A stretch of DNA of 64,000 nt, taken from NCBI GenBank assembly GCA_014904845.1, contig MU119290.1, forward strand, positions 124,001 through 188,000. The letters run 5' to 3'. The translations under genes and the position numbers were made by a program. This stretch comes from Acephala macrosclerotiorum (lineage: Eukaryota; Ascomycota; Leotiomycetes; Helotiales; Mollisiaceae). A model generated the notes under the pieces. That model ran no database searches. It worked only from the letters and a program-made list of their open reading frames with translations, and was not told where the DNA came from. This document shows, piece after piece, positions 34,611-44,990 of the stretch (within the stretch, counting starts at the first letter, position 1; each line of letters starts with the position of its first letter).

Positions 34611-35209
34611 GCCAGAATACGATTGACAACAGTCTAGAGTCTAGGAATGATACACATATACACGGGTGGAGTTTGGTGCATCAAAGATACCCTCGAATTA
34701 CAGGAGTAGGGATGCATCACGGATGGTGCACATGGCCCTTTGTTAAGGAATGCGAACGATACAGTCCTCGGTGCCAAAATCCTAGTCCCGAAAGCCGCAT
34801 AGTACCCTTCGAACTTGTATGAATTGGAACTGGGTCATTCTTTCGTCCAAGGACAGCCTCCAATTTGCGATACCATGTATCTGGTCAAGACCTGAATTCA
34901 CATAAGTATGCGGAGTCCGATTGTCTGAGGTTGGCATAAGGACTCCGGAGGCCATTGTGACAAGGAGAACTTCGATAGGCAATGCTTTCAATTCTGATTC
35001 GATCCGAGCGAGTTTTGAAAACACAATGTTTTTCCGTCTCGTTCATGAACCCAAGTGGGTGTGTTGACTACACATTTGTTCCAGCAGAAACCTGCAACAT
35101 GTCCCTATCTTCGTTTTGGTTGACATCATACTCGCGACGATTGTGTTACATATTTTACAGCCTCTGCAGCGTCCTTACATTTATTTGACCATTAATCACA
35201 ACTACTATC
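34611..35209. other. Intergenic, no feature seen
   Basis: No supported gene between APC11 and the first small Cys-rich gene. Confidence 0.45.
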
Positions 35210-35550
35210 ATGATTCAAATATTGAAGGACATCAAGTTCAAAATGAAAGATCGACTTACTTCCTTAGCACCTCCTTCATACCTTCGAGAATTCTCAACAG
35301 CTTTCACTTCTGCCCTCAAATTTGCGAAATTTAACATGCCGAATAGCCCTGCGTCGGACTGGATATGTTGCCAGGTACGTTTCCGCCAGGTTTAAAGTAG
35401 CTCATCATTCACTCAATCCAGTGTAGAAAGCAACACTCCAAGTTCTGGAAACGTTGCTTCAACCCTGTAGTGCGAAAACCGTCACAGCTCGAGCCTTGTG
35501 GACATGAGAAGTGTGTGCATTGCGAACCTGTTACAGACTTGGATCTGTAA
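35210..35550 (+). CDS. Small Cys-rich zinc-finger-like protein, copy 1
   Basis: Two exons, 35210-35374 and 35422-35550, with a 47-nt phase-0 intron inside the cysteine region, giving 97 residues. Splicing makes DWICCQCRKQ, then KRCFNP, then EPCGHEKCVHC. The pattern CCxC ... C ... C-G-H-x2-C-x2-C resembles small fungal zinc ribbons. The preceding 50 residues are helical and Lys/Ala-rich. Its neighbour at 35841 has the same layout with the intron at the same place, so the two are tandem paralogs. No signal peptide. Function unknown. Confidence 0.68.
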
Positions 35551-35840
35551 ATGGGGCCCCCGGGAAAAGCCAACGGGAGGTTGTGAAATGCTATGTCCTT
35601 GGAGCTGGTGGGGAATGCACGTGGGGTCTAAGTGATGTAGCTTGTGAGGATAGAGCACAGTCAAGGGAGACAATATCTGAGATTTACTGACATTGGGTTT
35701 GATGAGTGTTCGGATTGTGAATCACTGTACATCCAGTCATTCAATTCCCCCAAGCGCCGCAACCTCTCCCCACTATAAGTCTTCATCTCAATACCATCAA
35801 CCCAAGGAAACCACCATAGGCTAAAGTATCAGTTCAGACC

Positions 35841-36248
35841 ATGGCCAATATGGAACCCCAGAATACCCCAGTCTTACAGCTTCGACCCATATTAATGCCA
35901 AATATCACATACCCAGACACCCAAACCCCTTCACTCGCTGGCTCACCATCCCTCTCCAAGTTGATGCTACCACACATTCCGGATCCAGAGCAGCAACCCT
36001 GGGATGCGTTGAAAGCGTGTAGCGGGCGTGAGTGGAAATGCTGCACCGTAAGCAGAAGATGTATTATATCAAGTTGGATCATGTTCGCTGATAATGAACA
36101 GTGCTATCAATGGAATGGCCACAAAGAGGGGAGATGTGGGAATCATCGAGCGTTGGAAAGGTATTGCATTAGTGGGGGGGCTTGCAGGCATGGGAGGTGT
36201 GGAAGCTGCGGGGAAGGTTTGGCGAAGAGAAGCACCTCGAAGCCATAA
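35841..36248 (+). CDS. Small Cys-rich zinc-finger-like protein, copy 2
   Basis: Two exons, 35841-36047 and 36102-36248, with a 54-nt phase-0 intron, giving 117 residues. The intron falls right after REWKCCT and before CYQWNGHKEGRCGNH, matching copy 1. The C-terminal cluster is ISGGACRHGRCGSCGEG. The N-terminus is Pro/Ser-rich rather than helical. Without splicing the frame also stays open (135 codons), so intron retention would give a longer protein. Role unknown; structural zinc binding is inferred. Confidence 0.66.
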   Translation: MANMEPQNTPVLQLRPILMPNITYPDTQTPSLAGSPSLSKLMLPHIPDPEQQPWDALKACSGREWKCCTVSRRCIISSWIMFADNEQCYQWNGHKEGRCGNHRALERYCISGGACRHGRCGSCGEGLAKRSTSKP

Positions 36249-36412
36249 AGATAGATAGCCGCCGTGGTGATGTACGAAAGGGCTTAAAGACTTTGATTGT
36301 CCGGAATACCGGTTTGAGGACGGATATTGAGGAGCTAGGTTGAATATAGCAATGCTCATGGATTTTCCCACCATCCTGCTCACTAACTACTTCAGCACTA
36401 CATCCACAGGCT

Positions 36413-36865
36413 TCACGGCTTGATAAGTTCATCCTCGGTCCCAGGTCTCAACTCAACAACCTGATCTACTATCTGCGCATTCCCACTCACATACACCTCT
36501 TCCTTCCAGTCCTCAATCCCGGCATCCCTCAACATCTTCCTCACCCTCTCATTTCCCTCCTTATACCTCTCCGCCCCATTCTCATGCGCGGTAACCAGCC
36601 AGGCCTTCTCGGGTGGAATTTCAAACGATGACGTAGGGATGTCCAATCCATCTTTCATTTTCTCCATCAACTTGGCGGCTTTAACTGGGTCTTGGATCGT
36701 ACTTCCGCCGAAATGGGCGAAGAAGGAGGGAAATGTTTGGTGGGATGCGGGCCAGATGGCACAGAAGACGGTGCAGCCGGAGAGGTCGTCTGCACAAAGG
36801 GCGTCGCCTTTCTTAAGCTCTTCGTCCGCGAAGTCGTCGATTGCTACTATGATCTTCTTGGCCAT
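36413..36865 (-). CDS. Hypothetical 150-residue protein (possibly CheD-like)
   Basis: A single open exon from the ATG at 36865 (MAKKIIVAIDDFADEELKKG). Blocks include CADDLSGCTVFCAIWPASHQ, then FFAHFGGSTIQDPVKAAKLM and AWLVTAHENGAERYKEGNER, ending in ELRPGTEDELIKP. The composition is that of a soluble globular enzyme, and no signal peptide is present. The order of a Cys, a HFGG segment and a central alpha/beta region slightly resembles CheD-type amidases. That is a weak impression, so I leave the function open. It appears intact. Confidence 0.7.
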   Translation of the reverse strand: MAKKIIVAIDDFADEELKKGDALCADDLSGCTVFCAIWPASHQTFPSFFAHFGGSTIQDPVKAAKLMEKMKDGLDIPTSSFEIPPEKAWLVTAHENGAERYKEGNERVRKMLRDAGIEDWKEEVYVSGNAQIVDQVVELRPGTEDELIKP

Positions 36866-38190
36866 GTTGTTTGAAACTAGTTATTCCGGCTGTGGAGATT
36901 TTGTATACGAGTCGTCAAGAGAGGTACGCGAGAATGAGGTTGTGGATGTTGAGTGAAGGTACTTTATTCGAATGGCATTGGGAGATATTACTGTCTTGAA
37001 AAAGGAACTGCTGCGTTTTATATACTTTATTTCGTTCTTGATCACATACAATTATAACTAGAGTATCATTGAAATGCTCACTCAGCTTCAGTGGAAAGTC
37101 CATCTGATATTATGATCATGTGTCGGGCGGAAGTAATAGCCTTTCAGATCTTACGCTTACTTTTCCTCCAATCCACGCGCGTGTTCAAACCACGAATCAG
37201 CTTATGAGAAGTTGTTGCATTGCCCCTGCATCCAAATTGAACTGTAATGCTGAAAGGTGTGTGGAGTTCGTCATGCAAGACATATGTACATTATCCTAAT
37301 CTAGCAAGCAATTGCAATTTGCGGAATTCGATTTGTGCGATCCGACAATATGAGACTCATAGCCCATGCGGCGAGAAAATCTGCTCCTATTTCAAATATC
37401 ACGAATAAGCAACAGCGAAAGTCGAATGGTCATGGTAGTCACTTCAGAAAGGCTACTTCTAGCCCTTGAAAGGATGTGGTTTGTTCGGGGTGTCTGCCGT
37501 TCAAAAGTATTTACTTAGGCAAGTATCTTACAAGTTCAGTAATCCCAGGGCTTTCCTTACTTTGTGGAGTATCTCATTGTGAAATCACCTGGAGGGATCT
37601 ACAAGGCTGAACTACCTAGGTGTCTCAGCTCGAGCTAATCATTCTGCCCCTTCTATGATACGCCGACGGAGAACTTGACTTCAGTGGTCTTTGATGCAGG
37701 TACGAGCAATTCGACGAATCATATTAGGCTCACTTGTACTATCACTAGGCTGAGGTTGAAAGTACCAAACGAAATGTATACGGAGAAAGACAGAAGCAAA
37801 AGGCAAAGGGAACGTTGAAGAGCTGGAAGGGTAAAAGTGGATGTTCATAATCATCTGGTATCATTGCGCGACTACAATTACAATAAGAGCTGAATATCAA
37901 AGTCGTACCTCATAAGGTATCGTGACTACCTCCCATCCCCATCCATCAATGCCTCTCCAACCAAAAACGCCATATATCAAACAGCCTCGCCAATATCAAA
38001 GATCCAACATAAGGCGAAACATATCTCCGAGCTGACACGTACAGCCTTAGGAACAATAAATCCCTCACCAAGAAACAGCGCGCCTAGATCTAAGCGACAC
38101 ACCCCTGAACATCTCGAAAGCCTCACGCTTCTCACAACCTCATCAACAACCATTGATGCGATCTCGGTAGTATGCCTTGCCATCCGCGCT
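36866..38190. other. Intergenic, no supported gene
   Basis: About 1.3 kb of mixed composition; only short frames without motifs. Confidence 0.45.
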
Positions 38191-38709
38191 CTATCTCCTC
38201 GAAGAGTAGTATTCCCTGTCTTCCCTGCGCTGCTGATTCTGGTATTGATATGTATCCTGCGATGATCTTGGTTCTTGGTGATCGTAGCGTCTAGCATCGT
38301 GGATATGGACTTGATTGCCGTTGCTGGATGTAATGGTTCTTATGTAATGATCCGGATTGTCTGGGACTCGTCTCTTCTCGCTCCGATCTTTCTTGTAGTC
38401 CCCGTTCGCCATCGTGGTGCTTGTGGTTGTGTAGTAGGTTGAGGATCTGTTCTCGTAGGAGTCGCGAGAGTCGATGCTCGAGTCGCGGGAGTGGATGATG
38501 GGTTTTTGGGTGTAGGTGTATCGAGTAGTTCCCGTGTAGGACATGCTTCGGACGTGGTTTGCTTGTATATTCGGTTCGGCAGATTTGATGCTGATTGCTC
38601 TTTGCAGGGCGTGAGGTTTGACTGCAGGTTCAGTAGAGAGGAGAATCTGGTTGTTAATGGCCTTGAAGATTGGGGAAGAAGAGACAGATATATACTCAGT
38701 GAATTGCAT
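38191..38709 (-). CDS. Hypothetical low-complexity Ser/Thr/Tyr/Arg-rich protein
   Basis: Open from the ATG at 38709 for 172 codons. The middle is Ser/Tyr/Thr-rich (SMSYTGTTRYTYTQKP; SSTYYTTTSTTMANG). The C-terminal third is charged and looks conserved (SEKRRVPDNPDHYIRTI; NGNQVHIHDARRYDHQEP). There is no signal peptide, membrane segment or known domain. A shorter start at the internal MANGDYKKDRSEKRR is possible. Probably disordered. Support is limited to open-frame length and biased but coherent composition. Confidence 0.4.
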   Translation of the reverse strand: MQFTEYISVSSSPIFKAINNQILLSTEPAVKPHALQRAISIKSAEPNIQANHVRSMSYTGTTRYTYTQKPIIHSRDSSIDSRDSYENRSSTYYTTTSTTMANGDYKKDRSEKRRVPDNPDHYIRTITSSNGNQVHIHDARRYDHQEPRSSQDTYQYQNQQRREDREYYSSRR

Positions 38710-39834
38710 GGAAATAATGCACTTGAGAGATGATTGGCCAGAATCGGGAGCTTGGAAGTAACGCACATAGAGAGAACAAGCCCCAATGCCCTCTCGCCCT
38801 CAGCATGGCTTTGCCTAGTTGCCTCCGTCTCTTGAGGACTGCGCCAGGTTGCCTTTCCATCTTTGAGACTATTCAGTCATTAAAGATGGATCCTTGAGTC
38901 ACATTCAGACTTCGGTGAGAGATTGGAACGGAGTCTGCAAGGGAAGGAAGCGCAAAATACGGAAAGGAATGAGATTCTGTGATGGGATTTCGAGCAATTA
39001 AGCTTTGTTTGCCAGGCTGCAGTGTCCGGTCGATCAAAGCACTGGCTGGTGTACCAGACATGATTGGTACCCATTGTCCGGTACCTCGATCTCATCTGAA
39101 CTATTGGAGGACTGGAAGATCATTGGTACGGTCTTCTGAGGGCTGCGGTCGTGGCCGTGCACAAGACAAACCCCAAGGCTCTCTGAGGCCTCCCGCTGGG
39201 CAGAATTGTGGTCGAGGCTGTCGAGGCAAACAAAGATAAGGAAGGAGCCCTCCCACCACTGTCATTTCGAAATGATGGCCGCAGTGAAGATTGAGGAACG
39301 TGATTGAAGTTTGTTGCCTGGAATTGAGGGCGAAGCTGGTTCAGCTGAAAACAGTGCTGACGCATTCGCCCAATTGTACCCAGGCAGGGAGCCACATTCG
39401 TCTCTTTTCAGTGTAGTCGGGAAGCCAGAATCAACCGGTGACTCAACTCGTGACCGTGACTGTCTGAAGCAAGAGCTCGGTGTGAAATGCTGTTCCGGAG
39501 CGCGCCGTTTTCCTCGTCGTCGTAGATGACCTCGTTGTGCTTGATGGAGGGTGAAGAAGAGAAGTGGGAGGTTGAAAGGGATTAGGTGCCAGGGCGCTTA
39601 AGGAGGCTCGGTCTAACCCTCTTCGTCTTCCCCGCTAGAGGAGCGTCATGGCCCCTGCAAATGCTACATCTCCAATCCATCAATTCGCGGTGAAGCAAGG
39701 AAGAAGATCTGACAATTCAAACGTGTCCAGATCTCAGCACTAATTTGTAGGCATTGCCTTTCCCCTTTCCCACGATCTCTCTGAACAATTGCTCACAGAC
39801 ATCAATTACAGTTCTTTAGACCCAATTGACCACT
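38710..39834. other. Intergenic, no supported gene
   Basis: The right end is presumably the FKBP promoter; otherwise short unsupported frames. Confidence 0.45.
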
Positions 39835-40545
39835 ATGCGTTTCCTCACCCTCGCCGCACTGGCCGCAGCTGCCACCTCTGTCCTCGCCGCCGAAGTCAAG
39901 ATCGATGTGACCCGGGCCGTTGAATGCGACCGCAAATCCAAGAAGGGCGACAAGATCTCTGTCCACTACCGAGGAACCCTCGAGAAAGACGGCTCCGAAT
40001 TCGACGCAAGCTACAAGCGCGGAACTCCTCTTGACTTCGTCGTTGGCAAGGGCTCAGTTATCAAAGGGTTAGTCCCACCATATATTCCACTTCCAAATTT
40101 CATGAAGACTGGAGGGTGGGCATACTTTTGCTGTTGTGAATTGGGCTGATATGCTAGTAGATGGGACGATAACTTGCTCGATATGTGCATTGGCGAGAAG
40201 AGAACATTGACCATTCCTCCTGAGTTTGGTTATGGCGACAGAGCTATGGGACCGATCCCAGCTGGCAGCACATTGAGTACGTTCTTCGTTGGAGCTCAAT
40301 TGAGCACCTGCTAACAGGAAATAGTCTTCGAGACCGAATTGATGGGCATTGCCGGTGTTCCCAAGCCAGAGTCGATCATCGAGAAGACTACAAGCAGCGT
40401 TGCGAGCGAGGCCTCTGAGGCTGCAAGTGAGGCCACTGAAGGTGTGAAAGACACTATCAAAGACAAACTTGCTGATGCGGCTGAAGCTGTCAAAGTTGTT
40501 TTGGCTGACAGTGACGGTGATGGACAGGAACACAACGAGTTGTAG
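39835..40545 (+). CDS. FPR2: ER FKBP-type peptidyl-prolyl isomerase with HNEL end
   Basis: Exons 39835-40067, 40161-40276 and 40325-40545, with introns of 93 and 48 nt, giving 189 residues. A signal peptide starts the protein ([20 protein letters not shown]). The FKBP fold keeps the expected drug- and substrate-pocket residues: [38 protein letters not shown], then [22 protein letters not shown]-terminal extension of about 60 residues is Ala/Glu/Lys-rich and helical. It ends in HNEL, an HDEL-like ER retrieval signal. This matches the FKBP2/Fpr2 group acting in the ER lumen. The downstream extension is longer than in many FKBP2 proteins. Confidence 0.93.
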
Positions 40546-41302
40546 ACGACAACAAAGGCGAATTGTGATGGAAAGGGTATATGGCATACCAAGGACCTTT
40601 GGGTACGATGCAGTGGATAGATATCTGGGGGCGCAGATGCATCGCGTCTATAAGGCACGGATTCTGGCATAAAAATGGGTGGCACAATGAATACATCTAC
40701 CATTGCCTGATCCATATGGTAGTCTCAACGCCTGTCATTCTTACAAAACATGCATATCTCTCTTTGCTTAGCCCTTGATTCCTGTGCAAGGCACAAATAT
40801 TCGGTTCGGCTCTAATTCTTGCGATATACTGGGAATCCATGTCTTTTTATTCGAAACAGCGTCAATGCCTTGCCTTCAAGTGGAGCATCGCAACCTCGTG
40901 CATCAATTTGCTGAAATCCCATCCTGAATTCGCATGCATTTCCCTTCAAATGTGCTGGAGATTGGAGGTACATGTTGCATTGACAATTAATTAGAACACC
41001 GTCCTGAATGCGCCCCCACCATCGGCAAGTTTCCTTCTGGAGCGAGTATTGTGTCGGCAGCTCTCGACTCGCTGAAGCATGAGTCCATTCCATACCCGAA
41101 TAATGAGGTGTGTGAATATCGAGGGTTGCATTGTTTAAGGGCTTTGTTCTCACTGGCAGTAGAGGCCATTCCACGTGATGCCGAGATCTCTGTGAGTTCA
41201 TCGGAGTTAAGAGTGCCTCTCACTCTTTTCGCCTCTTTTCCTTTTGATATCCCATCGACATTTCCATTTTCACGCTGTTAAATCCAATCACTCATACTTA
41301 TA
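40546..41302. other. Intergenic, no feature seen
   Basis: No supported gene between the FKBP and SDR genes. Confidence 0.45.
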
Positions 41303-42227
41303 ATGTCCATCCTCGTCACAGATCTCAAACCCCACCTAGCCCTCGTCACCGGAGCAAGCGGAGGCATAGGAAGAGCAACATGCCTGGCATTAGCCAACCT
41401 GGGTTGCCCGATAGCAGTGCATTACCACTCTTCGAAAGAAAAAGCTGATACTCTTGTCGAGGAACTCAAGAAGAAAGGTGTGAGAGCTGAAGCTTTCAAA
41501 GCTGACTTGACAAAATATGAAGAGGTGATTTACCCCACCATTACCCCGCACCTCCCGAAGTCACTTGTTTTCATGTTCGTTCAACAAATTCTAGGTCTCT
41601 CCTTTACAACTTATAGAAAGGGATAGTGATTAATATCCCCCGCAGGTCCGCACCCTCCACGCCGCAGTCATCTCATCCCTCGGCCCGCCAACAATCCTCT
41701 TCAACAACGCAGGGCTCACCCTAAAATCCGGCATCAAATCCATAACCGAAATCAACATCGAAGACTTTGAGCACACATGGCGCGCCAACTGCGGCTCGGC
41801 ATTCCTAATGACACAGCTTTGTCTTCCGGATATGGAGAAGAAGGGGTGGGGGAGGGTAATTTTTTGTTCGAGTGTTGCGGGGTTTAATGGTGGGGTTGTT
41901 GGGCCTCATTATGCGTCGTCGAAGTCGGCGCTTCATGGATTGGTTCATTGGCTCGCGGGAGCGTATGCGAAGACTGGTGTTACGGTAAATGGTGTTGCTC
42001 CGGCGCTAATTCAGGATACTACAATGTTGCCGGGGAATAATGAAGAGCTGGCGAAGAGTAGGTCATATTCTGAGCATGTGGAAATCGAATACTGATGACG
42101 AGCAGAGATACCTATTGGTCGGCTTGGCTTCCCAGATGAGATCGCCGAGATGGTGCTCTGGATGGTCAAGACTGGCTACGTTACGAACAAAGTCATTGCT
42201 GTCGACGGAGGTTTCTTTGTTCAGTGA
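41303..42227 (+). CDS. Short-chain dehydrogenase/reductase (FabG-like)
   Basis: Exons 41303-41524, 41646-42057 and 42106-42227, with introns of 121 and 48 nt, giving 251 residues. Classical SDR motifs in order: the cofactor loop VTGASGGIGRA (residues about 16-26), an acidic DLT, the structural FNNAG, the catalytic Ser in FCSSVAGF, and the YxxxK pair in HYASSKSALHG. The ending GYVTNKVIAVDGGFFVQ is typical of 3-oxoacyl-ACP reductase-like members. HYHSS after the second strand suggests NADPH use. It may act in mitochondrial fatty-acid synthesis or on an unknown ketone; no pathway genes lie beside it. Confidence 0.9.
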
Positions 42228-42531
42228 AGCGTCATTCTGTTGCTTCATTGTTTTATTATCAACACAATACTGTCTTTAATGTTTTTATTTCCGCTTTGTC
42301 GTCTTTGTTTAAATATGAGATGAAACCCCTATTTGCTTGCATGTGCCTTTCCAAACAATAGACATTCAAGTGAAATTGTCCACCTTCGAAGCATGTTTCA
42401 CACAATCAGCGTTCTGAATGCTGAACAGGAGGAGCGAAGACTGTACAAAATGAGTAGCTCTCTGTCTCCCTCCTTCAATTCACTTTCAACTCACATTCCA
42501 CACCAGTTACATATCACTACACGTTAGCAAG

Positions 42532-42903
42532 ATGTATTCCTTCAACTTACACTTCAACACCATAAGCCTAATGCTTATTCTCCACCTAGCTTCAATCGTC
42601 GCTTCCCACTCGCCGGTCGAGAACGGAACGACAATGATTGCAACTCTGATTCAAAACAACATCATCAATCCCTCCACCCTCACAATGTTCTCAGCATCCA
42701 GAATCGGAGATAAATGGACGTCGGCATCCTCTCAAGACTCGTACTTACCAACGCTCCCAGGCTTTGTAGGTATCTCACCATCCCCTGCGACCGCAAGTGC
42801 GGCAAAGCAAACCTCAACTGGGACCGTGCTTGATGTTGAGATGACGAGTGAGGAGAAGGCGCGGGTGCGTCCGAGTCCGACGGAGTCTGCGGGTGATTAC
42901 TGA
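42532..42903 (+). CDS. Small secreted protein with GFVGISPSP peptide, copy 1
   Basis: A single exon of 123 residues from the ATG at 42532. The N-terminus is a signal peptide (MYSFNLHFNTISLMLILHLA..VAS). The body is Ser/Thr-rich with one LPGFVGISPSP motif near residue 77. The C-terminus STGTVLDVEMTSEE..SAGDY resembles the end of the gene at 43498. Start-codon context, N-terminus and 3' UTR (TGAGCTxGTCTCG..TGTC) are also shared, so the two are tandem duplicates. This copy lacks the cysteine domain of the other. No family assignment. Confidence 0.68.
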   Translation: MYSFNLHFNTISLMLILHLASIVASHSPVENGTTMIATLIQNNIINPSTLTMFSASRIGDKWTSASSQDSYLPTLPGFVGISPSPATASAAKQTSTGTVLDVEMTSEEKARVRPSPTESAGDY

Positions 42904-43497
42904 GCTGGTCTCGGTGTCTGAGCAGAGTAAAACCTTCGTTTATGTGGCAAGTGTCAATTATATCCTTGCATCTAATTTGAATAAAAAAAAAATTCTTTGA
43001 AAAGTCTTTCCATTTATCCTGTGAAATTTTAGTGCATCGTGTTGAACGTAGATCTTGACAATGGCACTTTCCCCAAACATTAGATGTGTTCGAATCCATT
43101 CTCTTCAAGTAACGGATGTACTCCTTCAAGCCATCTTTCATCTTTCTCCAATAACTTTGCTTTGCATTGTTCAGTGATAGCTTTACTCCATTGTTCTTTA
43201 AATCGAATTACCTGCATTGTAGTCCTTGAAACGGGTTTGAAAGCTTTGTTCTCTTTGTTAATATTTGCGAATCTCTTTCCTAGCGTGTCCTTTTCGTCCA
43301 AAACAATAGGGCGCCAAGCGCAATGGTTCCCCGACTTCAAAGGCGAGTGTCTAGTGTTCTTTTGCTGAATACGATACGCTAGGACTTGTCATAATTCCTT
43401 CCTCGACATCTGCTACTCCTTCATCCAAGTCTTGTCCAAAATTCGAACCTATACATTTCGCATCAAGCTCTTACCCACAGCAACATAGCAACATAAC
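42904..43497. other. Spacer between tandem secreted genes; possible ORF relic on minus strand
   Basis: On the minus strand about 43400-43080 is open for roughly 100 codons without an ATG start (HSPLKSGNHCAWRPIVLDEK ... LLEENGFEHI). It reads like coding sequence but matches nothing I recognise. It may be a relic inserted between the duplicated genes. Confidence 0.25.
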
Positions 43498-44367
43498 ATG
43501 TATTCCTTCCACTACAACATCATGAACCTCATGCTACTCCTCATCCTCCTATCTACTAGCGCAATCGCACAATCAACCACCATCTCACCCACATTCGATG
43601 ATCCCTCCCTCTACGTCCCCATCTGCATTTCGGGCTTGTCCGCCGGTTTGTGTGAGCATATCTACCACCTAGGCTGCGACCAAACCGGAACGCTTGTCAA
43701 TACTGTTCCCGTATCCGACGCCCACGGCGACTACAGCTCAATCTCCTGCTCCTGCATTCCAGTCAACAATGAACCAAGCGGTCCGGGCGTCGCGATCCGT
43801 CCATAGTCCTCGACTATGATGACTCTCCAAGCTTCAGGAACGCCTGCGGCAGAGATTGACCCTGCGTTTAGTTCGATTCAATCCTTCATCGCTGAGAATT
43901 CTGTGGCTGTCATGAGCTCGACTACGAGTCCAGCTTCTATCAACTTCAGTCGGGTTCCGACCTCGATGCCAAGAATCAAAACTAAGAACGTAATGAGAAC
44001 GCACTCACATACAATGACCAAAAAAGGAACTCAAGCCACGAAGAGCATTCACTTTTTGCGTACGATAGAAACAAGGACAAGAAACGCAACGAGGACGCAT
44101 ATACGCGAAAGCTCAAGATCAGGGCAAGTCTCGTTCTCGCCATCTCTCTCGGGCTTTGTTGGGATCTCACCGTTTCCTTCTCCGACAAGTACCAAGAGTC
44201 TATCTTTAGAGAAATTCTCACCATCTCTTTCTGGGTTTGTGGGCATCTCACCGTTTCCTAACTCGACGTCAAGGACGTCCTCGACTGGCACGAGTCTTCG
44301 TGTGGTGATGACGAGGTCCGAGTCGAGTATCGCGGCTCCACAGTCGGGGTCTGCTAATGATCACTGA
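43498..44367 (+). pseudogene. Secreted GFVGISPxP protein, copy 2, interrupted by in-frame TAG
   Basis: The ATG at 43498 opens a signal peptide (MYSFHYNIMNLMLLLILLST) and a small cysteine domain (YVPICISGLSAGLCEHIY, LGCDQ, SISCSCIPV). TAG at 43804-43806 ends it after 102 codons. The same frame resumes immediately (MMTLQASGTPAAEIDPAF) to 44367. It includes two SLSGFVGISPFP repeats about 29 residues apart and a tail like copy 1. A GT..AG pair could delete the stop, but the intron would be only 33 nt. Either a secreted Cys protein of 102 residues is made, or a 289-residue ancestral protein has been truncated. Confidence 0.6.
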
Positions 44368-44585
44368 GCTAGTCTCGTTGTCCGAGTAGATACTTCGATT
44401 GGTCTGAGCCGTGTTACTTCAATTCTTGCATGTAATTTGAGTATTTCCCCTTTTTGAAACCCTTTCATAATGAATCTGTGACCATTCATACTTGTCTTCT
44501 CTTCCCCCAACGATGCCTAATGAACCGCTTCATAACCATCCCCTCCTTGCCAAATTATCTCACCATAACCTCACCTGTCACGAAG

Positions 44586-44990
44586 CTAGCCCTCAATCTC
44601 CCTATACTCCTCATCAGTGACCGGCTCAAGCCACTTTGTCTCCCCCAATCCGATCGCCAAATGAGTCATCGCCGTCTCTTTCTCTGCACCATGTTAATGC
44701 GTCGTTTCCGGTGCAACGTAAATCAAATCCCCAATGCTTATTTGTCTCGGCTTCTCTCCTTTATCACATACCCAACCAGAACCCATCGTGACTCTCAACA
44801 CCTGACCCACTACGTGGGTATGCCAATGACTTCGACTGCAGGGCGTGAAAGTTACGTTCGCCATGGCGATTTTAGCATCGTTGTCTTGGTGTATCATATC
44901 GACGTAGACGTCGCCACCGCCGAAGGTGGGGGTGTTTTTGATGGTGGTGCCGCCTTTTTTGCGGGAGTTGCGGATGATGGTTGATGGCAT
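44586..44990 (-). pseudogene. Cupin-domain protein with premature TAA
   Basis: From the ATG at 44990 the frame encodes a small cupin: GGGDVYVDMIHQD, then SRSHWHTHVVGQVLRVTMGS and GDLIYVAPETTH. TAA at 44696-44694 follows codon 98. The same frame continues HGAEKETAMTHLAIGLGETK to TAG at 44586. Cupins of this type read HWHG at this point, so the stop replaces a Trp (TGG to TAA, two G:C to A:T changes). The metal ligands in HWHTH are kept, but the distal His-Gly and last beta strands are lost. The full-length fold would be 134 residues. Function of the intact relative is not certain. Confidence 0.72.

Noticed and set aside
27160..43840. Micro-introns of about 22-33 nt that would remove the in-frame stops
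   Set aside because: Possible GT..AG pairs exist at 27190 and 43800 but are below the usual length, and no such pair exists for the cupin or peroxygenase stops.
44454..44984. 176-codon plus-strand frame opposite the cupin
   Set aside because: The minus-strand cupin motifs explain the conservation; the plus frame has none.
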